Part shown: in pieces, positions 1 through 5,273 of the stretch
Layout of the letters: the number at the start of each line of letters is the position of its first letter
Position numbering within the stretch: position 1 is the stretch's first letter
NCBI GenBank assembly: GCA_030670615.1
Contig: DAOVBJ010000012.1
Coordinates: 1 to 12,326, forward strand
DNA: 12,326 nt
Source of the DNA: Candidatus Bathyarchaeota archaeon
Lineage (GTDB): Archaea; Thermoproteota; Bathyarchaeia; RBG-16-48-13; GCA-020355125
Direction of reading: 5' to 3'
Notes under the pieces: generated by a model
The model's database searches: none
Told to the model about the DNA's origin: nothing
Seen by the model: only the letters and a program-made list of their open reading frames with translations
Position numbers and translations under genes: made by a program

Positions 1-1
1 C

Positions 2-646
2 GATACGTACTTAACAGACACGTATGCGACTGCTGAATTCGACCTTTCCAAGGTAACGGTTGAAAGGGGCGTCTTTCTCTCTGATGAGGAAGTCCGCGCT
101 CTGGGAAAATACAGGTACATGCGGCACAAGCTCACCCCATCCGGCGTCTCGCCAAGAGTCATTCCAGGCCAGGCAGACGCGCTCGTGGTGACGGATAGCG
201 ATGAACACACAGAGGACGGCCACATCACTGAGTCCGCCGAAGTCCGCCTCCAGATGGTGCAGAAACGCCTCAAAAAGATGAACGGGCTTAGAACAGAAAT
301 AGCGATTCCCCACAAATACGGGCCTGAAGAGGCAGAAACAGTACTGGCGTGTTGGGGCTCAACCTATGGCGCGCTAAGGGAAGCGGTCGACCGGTTAAAC
401 AACACCGGAGCAGCGGTCAGGATGATTCAAATGAGCGAGATCTGGCCCTTCCCGCGGAAAGCATTTATGGACGCGATAAAGGGGTCACACCGATTAGTTG
501 TGGTAGAAGGTAACACTATGGGACAGATGGCGCACCTCATACGGGCGGAAACCGGCGTGGACGCGACGGGAAAAATATTGAGGTACGATGGTCGTCCCCT
601 GACGCCGGCATACATCGTCACTAGGTTTCAGGAGGTGTGGGCCTAA
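2..646 (+). CDS. 2-oxoacid:ferredoxin oxidoreductase, alpha subunit (3' part)
   Basis: The reading frame is open from base 2 to the TAA at 644-646, so about 214 C-terminal residues are present and the start lies outside the window. This subunit pairs with the beta subunit to decarboxylate a 2-oxoacid to an acyl-CoA while reducing ferredoxin in the cytoplasm. The visible part carries the family pattern LTPSGVSPRVIPG followed by SDEHTEDGHITE, then a domain with TVLACWGSTYGALREAV and the end VVVEGNTMGQMAHLIRAETG, which matches the C-terminal half of KorA/OorA-type alpha chains. The substrate-recognition YPITPST-type segment would be upstream and is not seen, so 2-oxoglutarate, pyruvate or branched-chain specificity cannot be decided. 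The stop overlaps the beta start by one base (TAATG), indicating translational coupling. Confidence 0.9.
   Translation, partial: DTYLTDTYATAEFDLSKVTVERGVFLSDEEVRALGKYRYMRHKLTPSGVSPRVIPGQADALVVTDSDEHTEDGHITESAEVRLQMVQKRLKKMNGLRTEIAIPHKYGPEEAETVLACWGSTYGALREAVDRLNNTGAAVRMIQMSEIWPFPRKAFMDAIKGSHRLVVVEGNTMGQMAHLIRAETGVDATGKILRYDGRPLTPAYIVTRFQEVWA
631..637 (+). promoter_or_regulatory. Shine-Dalgarno site of the beta subunit
   Basis: GGAGGTG lies 8 nt before the ATG at 646-648. It decides the start: the in-frame GTG at 637-639 overlaps this site and is therefore not the likely initiation codon. Confidence 0.8.
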
Positions 647-1506
647 TGGTGACATTAAAAGATTATGAGGGCGGAGAAACCGCGTGGTGTCCGGGGTGTG
701 GCAACTTCCAGATATTGCTCGCGATGAAACGAGCGCTCGTCGAACTCGCCTTGGAGCCCCATCAAGTCCTCTTCGTTTCCGGCATAGGTCAATCCTCGAA
801 GCTACCGCACTATCTAAAGGGTAACCTGTTTAATGGCCTCCATGGGAGATCGCTGCCCGTGGCAACAGGGGCTAAGATCGCCAACCACGCGTTGACCGTG
901 TTGGTCGTCGGTGGCGACGGGGACGGCTACGCGGAGGGGGGAAACCACTTTGTGCATGCCATTCGTCGAAACTTGGACATGACCTACATCGTCCATAATA
1001 ACCAAATATATGGCCTGACGAAGGGCCAAGCCTCCCCGACGAGTGAGCGGTGCTTCGTAACGAAAACGACGCCGGGAGGCGTCATACTTCAACCGCTAAA
1101 TCCGATAGCCCTGGCAATCACCCTGGGTGCGACCTTTGTGGCGAGAGGCTTTTCCGCTTGGACGCCTCATCTCACCCAACTCATCGTCGAAGGCATCCAA
1201 CATCGGGGCTTCGCGCTGATTGATGTGCTCCAACCTTGCATCTCCTTCAATCACCTGAATACCTATGCCTGGTACAAGGATAGGGTATACGATTTGGGAG
1301 ACGAGGAAGACTATGATCGGGAGAATCAACTCGTCGCTTTTAAAAAAGCCCAGGAATGGGGCGATCGGATACCGATCGGCGTCATCTACAGGTCAGAACG
1401 GCCTACCTATGAAGAACAGATTACCGCCCTCAAAGCAGGGCCGCTAGTTACACAAGGGCATAACCCACTTGATTTAGAGGATCTACTTGAGGATTTCATT
1501 CCGTGA
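646..1506 (+). CDS. 2-oxoacid:ferredoxin oxidoreductase, beta subunit
   Basis: This 286-residue protein is the thiamine-diphosphate and Fe-S carrying subunit of the same oxidoreductase. The N-terminal WCPGCGNF gives Cys15 and Cys18, and a third Cys198 sits in LQPCISFN; these are the usual [4Fe-4S] ligands seen in two-subunit archaeal enzymes. The TPP/Mg motif is GGDGDGYAEGGNHF (Asp91, Asp93), continuing to NNQIYGLTKGQASPTS from residue 118. Length matches the usual 280-300 residues. The ATG at 646 was chosen because GGAGGTG stands 8 nt upstream. It overlaps the alpha stop by one base and ends 3 nt before the convergent mini-gene at 1510. The substrate cannot be assigned from the sequence; 2-oxoglutarate or a general 2-oxoacid is plausible. 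Confidence 0.93.
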   Translation: MVTLKDYEGGETAWCPGCGNFQILLAMKRALVELALEPHQVLFVSGIGQSSKLPHYLKGNLFNGLHGRSLPVATGAKIANHALTVLVVGGDGDGYAEGGNHFVHAIRRNLDMTYIVHNNQIYGLTKGQASPTSERCFVTKTTPGGVILQPLNPIALAITLGATFVARGFSAWTPHLTQLIVEGIQHRGFALIDVLQPCISFNHLNTYAWYKDRVYDLGDEEDYDRENQLVAFKKAQEWGDRIPIGVIYRSERPTYEEQITALKAGPLVTQGHNPLDLEDLLEDFIP

Positions 1507-1509
1507 AAT

Positions 1510-1635
1510 CTATTCTTTTCCGATAATCCTCTGATCTTCGCAAAGTGGACAGATATCGTAGATCATCCCACATGTGCCAGACATCGGACAGTTTCGGCTT
1601 CCATAAAGGGAGCACATATACCTCAACTGACGCAT
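1510..1635 (-). CDS. 41-residue cysteine-rich mini-protein (putative zinc or Fe-S knuckle)
   Basis: This short minus-strand gene is easy to miss because of its size. ATG is at 1635-1633 and TAG at 1512-1510. The peptide begins MRQLRYMCSLYG and ends near CPLCEDQRIIGKE. It has five cysteines (8, 16, 22, 29, 32), with spacing C-x7-C-x5-C-x6-C-x2-C, ending in a CPLC knuckle, so metal binding is likely. Support for a real gene is unusually good for its size: AGAGGAG at 1648-1642 lies 6 nt before the ATG, and a TATA box TTTTATAA at 1686-1679 predicts a transcription start near 1657, leaving a short leader that contains the Shine-Dalgarno site. It ends 3 nt from the convergent oxidoreductase beta gene and lies downstream of the HTH gene on the same strand. 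I do not recognise a named family; the function is unknown. Confidence 0.68.
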   Translation of the reverse strand: MRQLRYMCSLYGSRNCPMSGTCGMIYDICPLCEDQRIIGKE

Positions 1636-1641
1636 TTCAAA

Positions 1642-1648
1642 CTCCTCT
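1642..1648 (-). promoter_or_regulatory. Shine-Dalgarno site of the mini-gene
   Basis: On the minus strand AGAGGAG is followed by six bases and then ATG. This is as strong a ribosome binding site as any in the window and is a main reason for calling the 41-residue gene. Confidence 0.65.
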
Positions 1649-1678
1649 TTTGATTACGGTATTTATTCACGGCATAAG

Positions 1679-1686
1679 TTATAAAA
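1679..1686 (-). promoter_or_regulatory. TATA box of the mini-gene
   Basis: TTTTATAA on the minus strand is centred near 1683. The archaeal rule of about 26 nt puts transcription start near 1657, 22 nt before the ATG and upstream of the Shine-Dalgarno site. The geometry is right, but this is prediction only. Confidence 0.5.
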
Positions 1687-1779
1687 TCATCTTAATTTCG
1701 TTGATCATAGATACGAAAGGCAGATTTTGCGACGGATGTATAGATCCCGTTATATCCGTGTATCGTGAAAGAAGATAGT

Positions 1780-2112
1780 TTACCGCGTGTTGTTGATCAG
1801 GTTGAGGTTTCGGACGGATTCACATAGACCACATAGTTTATCTGTTACATCAACTGTGGTGAGAGTTCCCGAATTAAGTCCGTTGACGATCTCCCTTATT
1901 TTTGACTTTACTAGAGGGTCATTTTCCAGCTTCTTTACGTATTTCTCTCCACGTTTTGATGAGAGGTAATAGCTGACGGCCGCTTGGGTTGTTCCTAGTT
2001 TCCCGGCGGCAGCGGCTTGGGTGAGGCCATGATCCTCGATCAAGCCCTTTGCGATCAACGATCTGAATGAGGGAAGGATATTTCGGGCAAAGTCCTCACA
2101 TGAAAACCTCAT
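1780..2112 (-). CDS. small HTH transcriptional regulator with C-terminal CxxC
   Basis: This 110-residue protein has a helix-turn-helix at about residues 29-53 (GLTQAAAAGKLGTTQAAVSYYL), followed by a basic stretch and a C-terminal region ending in LCGLCESVR. Cys94 and Cys97, with Cys5 near the N-terminus, could bind a metal or Fe-S cluster or act as a thiol sensor; this is inference. It resembles the archaeal predicted-regulator group similar to COG2522, recognised from memory. The ATG at 2112-2110 is the first in frame and has no good Shine-Dalgarno site; a TATA-like TTTATTAA at 2155-2148 predicts a start near 2125, so the leader would be very short. It is divergent from the threonine-synthase operon, which is the usual arrangement for a local regulator that also controls itself. 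Confidence 0.8.
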   Translation of the reverse strand: MRFSCEDFARNILPSFRSLIAKGLIEDHGLTQAAAAGKLGTTQAAVSYYLSSKRGEKYVKKLENDPLVKSKIREIVNGLNSGTLTTVDVTDKLCGLCESVRNLNLINNTR

Positions 2113-2129
2113 ATTTCATCGCCTGTATC

Positions 2130-2139
2130 ATAACAACGT
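2130..2139 (+). promoter_or_regulatory. candidate operator, left half of inverted repeat
   Basis: ATAACAACGT is the exact reverse complement of ACGTTGTTAT at 2265-2274. With the following bases it forms its own dyad, ATAAC-AAC-GTTAT (2130-2142). It lies between the predicted TATA box and start of the HTH gene, a natural place for autorepression. The binding protein is inferred to be the adjacent HTH protein. Confidence 0.4.
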
Positions 2140-2147
2140 TATTGTCC

Positions 2148-2155
2148 TTAATAAA
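2148..2155 (-). promoter_or_regulatory. TATA-like box of the HTH gene
   Basis: On the minus strand the sequence reads TTTATTAA, centred about 40 nt before the ATG. It would place transcription start near 2125. The match to an archaeal TATA box is moderate. Confidence 0.35.
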
Positions 2156-2232
2156 TGGCACTATGTTTGATCGTCTCAACGCAAACCATAATATTACCTT
2201 CAGTCATATATTAAAACAAGATTATGTGAATA

Positions 2233-2240
2233 TTTATATA
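2233..2240 (+). promoter_or_regulatory. TATA box of the threonine-synthase operon
   Basis: TTTATATA is a near-ideal archaeal TATA box in the divergent intergenic region. It predicts a transcription start near 2263, just before the right operator candidate and upstream of all plausible start codons of the next gene. Confidence 0.6.
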
Positions 2241-2264
2241 CTGGTTCAGCGTTCTCGACTGATC

Positions 2265-2274
2265 ACGTTGTTAT
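2265..2274 (+). promoter_or_regulatory. candidate operator, right half of inverted repeat
   Basis: ACGTTGTTAT is an exact 10-bp inverted copy of 2130-2139 and is followed by a second GTTAT (2277-2281). It would cover roughly +2 to +11 of the predicted transcript, so a bound protein would block initiation. A related ACGTTGTATA occurs at 5251-5260 at the predicted start of cysK. Confidence 0.4.
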
Positions 2275-3543
2275 TTGTTATACGAGGTGTTTAAGCTGGA
2301 TACCGTAAAAACGTTGAAATGCAGAGAATGTGGGAAAGAGTATCCGCCCACGAAGATATACGCGTGCGAAGACTGCTTCGCTCCCCTCGATTCGACGTAC
2401 GACTACGAATCCCTTCAACTCACGAGAAGAGACTTCCGTGAAAGGCCTAAGAGCATCTGGCGATACTTTGAGCTTTTACCGGTATCCGACAGGTCGAATA
2501 TCGTTGACTTGGGCGTGGGTTACACTCCTCTACATCAGGCAGATAGGCTCGGTAAAACCCTTGGCTTGAAAAACCTTTACATAAAGGATGATACCGTCAA
2601 CCCCACGTACTCCTTCAAGGATCGACCCGTCGCAGTCGCGGTTTCGAAAGCCCTTGAATTTAATGCTACAGCCATAGGATGCGCTTCCACAGGCAACTTG
2701 GCCGCCGCATCAGCAGCCCACGCGGCTAAAGCGGGGCTTCCTTGCTACGTATTCGTGCCTAATGACACAGAACACAATAAAATCGTGCAGATCGGAGCCT
2801 ACGGAGCCAACATCCTCACGGTCAATGGCACGTATGACGAAGCAAACAGGCTTGCGATCCAGGTGTCCGAAGAGTACAACTGGGTCTTCCCAAATTTTAA
2901 CGTGAGACCATACTACGTTGAAGGATCTAAGACTCTGGCCTTCGAGGTATGCGAGCAATTAAACTGGAGTCCCCCAGACCACGTCATCGTCCCCACGGGA
3001 AGCGGCGCCCTACTATGTGCGATCGGAAAAGGATTTGACGAATTCAAGACGCTTGACCTCATCGAAGACGTGAATATCAAGATTACAAGTGCTCAACCAC
3101 ACGGATGCTCTCCGGTTGTAACCGCCTTCAAGAGAGGTGAGACGGTCGTGGAGCCCTTGGAGCACCCAAATACAATAGCGAAGAGTCTTGCCATTGGCGA
3201 CCCCGGAGACGGCGCCTATGTCATAAAACGCGTGAAGGAGTCGGGGGGTTTGGCGGAGTCCGCGACGGATGAAGAGATAGTTGAAGCCATTAAGCTCCTG
3301 GCGAGGACGGAAGGCGTTTTCGCTGAGCCCGCGGGTGGGGTTACTGTGGCTGTATTGAAGAAGCTGATCGAGAATGGACATATTTCATGCGACGAGACGA
3401 TCGTGTGTTATGTTACGGGAAATGGGTTAAAGACTCCTCAAGCGATCCTGAATCGCATCCCACGACCCATTGAAATAGAACCCAGCTTAGACTCCCTTAA
3501 AACCGTTTTAAAGCCAAAGGAGGTGACTGTTTGGTCAAGATAG
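2275..3543 (+). CDS. thrC: threonine-synthase-type PLP enzyme with N-terminal zinc ribbon
   Basis: Threonine synthase converts O-phosphohomoserine to threonine. The N-terminus has a zinc ribbon, CREC...CEDC, with 13 residues between the pairs, as in archaeal ThrC. A fold-type II PLP core follows: NPTYSFKDRPVAVA contains the Schiff-base lysine (Lys115 counted from 2275), ASTGNLAAASAAHA is the phosphate/asparagine loop, and GSGALLCAIGKG the glycine-rich PLP phosphate cup. Total length is about 415-422 residues, normal for the family. The start is uncertain: TTG 2275 is the outermost, GTG 2287 sits inside a GAGGTG site (2284-2289), and CTG 2296 stands 6 nt after that site. It overlaps the sulfur-carrier gene by 13 nt. 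Relatives in this superfamily include cysteate synthase and O-phosphoserine sulfhydrylases, so a sulfur-transfer role is possible given the context. Confidence 0.88.
   Translation: MLYEVFKLDTVKTLKCRECGKEYPPTKIYACEDCFAPLDSTYDYESLQLTRRDFRERPKSIWRYFELLPVSDRSNIVDLGVGYTPLHQADRLGKTLGLKNLYIKDDTVNPTYSFKDRPVAVAVSKALEFNATAIGCASTGNLAAASAAHAAKAGLPCYVFVPNDTEHNKIVQIGAYGANILTVNGTYDEANRLAIQVSEEYNWVFPNFNVRPYYVEGSKTLAFEVCEQLNWSPPDHVIVPTGSGALLCAIGKGFDEFKTLDLIEDVNIKITSAQPHGCSPVVTAFKRGETVVEPLEHPNTIAKSLAIGDPGDGAYVIKRVKESGGLAESATDEEIVEAIKLLARTEGVFAEPAGGVTVAVLKKLIENGHISCDETIVCYVTGNGLKTPQAILNRIPRPIEIEPSLDSLKTVLKPKEVTVWSR
3519..3526 (+). promoter_or_regulatory. Shine-Dalgarno site of the sulfur-carrier gene
   Basis: GGAGGTGA lies inside the 3' end of the threonine-synthase gene, 4 nt before the TTG at 3531. 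It fixes this TTG as the start and makes the 13-nt gene overlap credible. Confidence 0.75.
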
Positions 3544-3806
3544 TTTTCTCTTCAATAATCGCGACGGCCACGCAGGGAGAACGAGAGGTAACCCTAGCGG
3601 CTTCAACCCTACGAGACGCCCTCAACCAACTCGTTACACGATACGGTGACCCGTTTAAGGAAAGGGTCCTCGATGCATCTGGCAACCCAAAGCGATTCTT
3701 AAATTTTTATGTAAACGGTAAAAACGCTCGTTTTCTAAAGTACTTGGATACTCCCCTAAGCGAGAAGGATGAAGTAAGCGTATTGCCAAGCGTAACGGGA
3801 GGTTAA
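3531..3806 (+). CDS. CysO/MoaD/ThiS-family ubiquitin-fold sulfur carrier protein
   Basis: This 91-residue beta-grasp protein ends exactly in Gly-Gly (LPSVTGG, stop at 3804-3806), so the tail needs no processing before adenylation. Such carriers are activated at the C-terminus by an E1-like enzyme and converted to a thiocarboxylate that donates sulfur, or are conjugated to proteins in archaea (SAMP). The segment RFLNFYVNGKNARF followed by LSEKDEVSVLPSVTGG closely resembles, from memory, the corresponding region of mycobacterial CysO (RFVNIYVN...LPAVAGG), more than a plain MoaD. The TTG start is supported by the strong Shine-Dalgarno site 4 nt upstream. It overlaps the threonine-synthase gene and is 6 nt before the E1-like gene, so all three should be co-translated. 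No JAMM protease is visible in the window. Confidence 0.88.
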   Translation: MVKIVFSSIIATATQGEREVTLAASTLRDALNQLVTRYGDPFKERVLDASGNPKRFLNFYVNGKNARFLKYLDTPLSEKDEVSVLPSVTGG

Positions 3807-3812
3807 ACGAGA

Positions 3813-4853
3813 GTGTCTCTCTCTGACGAAGAATTACAGCGGTACTCACGGCAAATCGTTTTGAGGACTATGGGCCTCGAAGGGCAGAAGAAGCTTAAAA
3901 GGTCACGCGTCAGCATCGTTGGCATGGGAGGACTGGGCTGTTTTTCATCCGTTCAACTGGCTTCCATGGGCGTGGGCTACCTCCGACTGATCGACCAGGA
4001 CGTAGTTGACATTACAAACCTTCACCGACAGATACTCTACGACACCGATTCACTGGGCTATCCAAAGGTGGAAATCGCCCAGAAACGATTGACCGCATTA
4101 AACCCCAACGTCGAGATCGACGCAATGCCCTTGACCGTCAACGAAGAGACGGCTTACGACGTCGTGAAAGACGTCGATGTCGTCATTGATGGGTTAGACC
4201 ACTTTGCTCCGCGCTACGCAATCAATAAAGCGTGTGTCAAGCACAAGATTCCATACGTGTATGGCGGCGCTCTTGAGACGTATGGCAACGTCACCACGAT
4301 AATTCCTGAAAAAACAGCGTGCCTCGAATGCTTCTTAGGGCGGCTAAGCGATGAAGGAATGCCAACGTGTGAGACCGCGGGGGTTCTCCCCTCCATCCTT
4401 GCGACCATAACGAGCATACAAGTCAGCGAAGCCATAAAACTACTCACAGGAGGTACGCCTTCGTTAGCAAACAAGATGCTCTTCATCGATATGAATGCCC
4501 TGAGCTTCACCTCATTTAACATCGTTAACCGAGAGAACTGCCCGACGTGCGGGACTCAGTTAATTGAGGCCAAACCAACTGTGCCTGGGCTGAAGGTGGT
4601 GGAGCTTTGCGGGAAAGACTCCTTCATGGCGTCACCTATACAGCCATTAACACTGAATATCGCTGAGGTCGCCGGCATCCTCGAAGAGCGATTTACGATC
4701 AAACTTCGTTCAACATTTGGTCTGACCCTTGAACGGTCTGACGGCGTATCAATAAGCCTGATGAAGACAGGTAATGCCCTGATTAAGGGCGTATCCGACA
4801 AGAAGGACGCAACAACAATCTACGATGAACTTATGGCTACCCTAAAGAAGTGA
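3813..4853 (+). CDS. MoeB/ThiF/HesA-type E1-like activating enzyme with C-terminal extension
   Basis: This 346-residue enzyme would adenylate the Gly-Gly tail of the preceding carrier. The first 250 residues follow MoeB: RYSRQIVL near residue 10, the ATP loop GMGGLG (37-42), DQDVVDITNLHRQ, the IDGLD segment, and two zinc CxxC pairs (Cys170/Cys173 in CLEC; Cys243/Cys246 in CPTC). Cys186 in PTCETAGVLPSI sits where MoeB/ThiF relatives keep a conserved, often catalytic, cysteine. Residues about 255-346 form an extra domain starting with LKVVELCGKDSF. It occupies the place of the rhodanese domain of MoeZ/MOCS3 but shows no rhodanese CRxGxxS loop. GTG at 3813 has GGGAGG at 3797-3802 upstream. It is the last gene of the operon; about 420 nt separates it from cysK. 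Confidence 0.88.
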   Translation: MSLSDEELQRYSRQIVLRTMGLEGQKKLKRSRVSIVGMGGLGCFSSVQLASMGVGYLRLIDQDVVDITNLHRQILYDTDSLGYPKVEIAQKRLTALNPNVEIDAMPLTVNEETAYDVVKDVDVVIDGLDHFAPRYAINKACVKHKIPYVYGGALETYGNVTTIIPEKTACLECFLGRLSDEGMPTCETAGVLPSILATITSIQVSEAIKLLTGGTPSLANKMLFIDMNALSFTSFNIVNRENCPTCGTQLIEAKPTVPGLKVVELCGKDSFMASPIQPLTLNIAEVAGILEERFTIKLRSTFGLTLERSDGVSISLMKTGNALIKGVSDKKDATTIYDELMATLKK

Positions 4854-5089
4854 AGTCATTCGTTTGCACGATAAGATGTCTCGTGAAACCCCTTTGCCGC
4901 CATATCAGATGCTGTGAATTAGTGCGCACACAAGTCACCTTAAACACGCAGAAAATGGCGATTGAAACAGGGTCATACTCGACGTATAAACAATTCTCGA
5001 CTGTTTACGGGTAACAAGGTTTGTATCTCTCTCGAAATGGCGACAGGACACTGCGATGCCTCACGTCATTCAGGGTCACCTTTCGTCTT

Positions 5090-5118
5090 GAAAGAGGCCT
5101 CTTCATTGATGAAAGAGG
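5090..5118 (+). repeat. hairpin with two competing partners
   Basis: CCTCTTCA (5098-5105) can pair with TGAAAGAGG (5110-5118, one bulged A) across a 4-nt loop. The same GAAAGAGG also occurs directly upstream at 5090-5097, so the middle strand has two mutually exclusive partners. That is a switch-like arrangement, but no transcript through it is known. Confidence 0.35.
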
Positions 5119-5189
5119 GAGACGTTGAATCTGGAAATAGACACCCGCCTCAGTTACCCACCTCCAACAAACGAAGACAGAGGGGTGGC

Positions 5190-5202
5190 CTAAACGGTTT
5201 AG
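5190..5202 (+). promoter_or_regulatory. dyad upstream of the cysK TATA box
   Basis: CTAAAC-G-GTTTAG is a perfect 13-nt dyad ending 19 nt before the AAAGCTTATA box. It could be an operator or activator site for the cysK-cysE genes. No protein can be assigned. Confidence 0.35.
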
Positions 5203-5221
5203 TCATCGGGGAGAGTAAGAG

Positions 5222-5231
5222 AAAGCTTATA
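5222..5231 (+). promoter_or_regulatory. cysK promoter (BRE/TATA AAAGCTTATA)
   Basis: AAAGCTTATA combines a purine-rich BRE with a TATA core centred at 5229. The predicted start is near 5255, leaving a short leader that holds the GGAGGGAG ribosome binding site at 5263-5270. The same motif precedes sufS, tRNA-Thr and tgtA. Confidence 0.5.
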
Positions 5232-5273
5232 GCTAGCTGGCTAGCATGCTACGTTGTATAATGGAGGGAGTCG

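Larger units (their letters stand above)
4854..5221 (+). other. non-coding stretch between the E1-like gene and the cysK promoter
   Basis: I see no convincing gene here. A 99-codon open frame starting at TTG 4962 runs through the predicted cysK promoter and has no ribosome binding site or recognisable family. The stretch contains a hairpin with alternative pairing partners (5090-5118) and a dyad (5190-5202), described separately. No T-tract terminator follows the E1-like gene. Confidence 0.5.

Noticed and set aside
637..645. GTG 637 as start of the oxidoreductase beta subunit
   Set aside because: This GTG is part of the Shine-Dalgarno sequence itself; ATG 646 is correctly spaced.
1545..1778. 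77-codon plus-strand open frame between the oxidoreductase and HTH genes
   Set aside because: It is the shadow of the minus-strand mini-gene and its promoter; no ribosome site and no family resemblance.
4962..5261. 99-codon plus-strand open frame before cysK
   Set aside because: TTG start without a ribosome site, no recognisable family, and it runs through the predicted cysK TATA box and transcription start.
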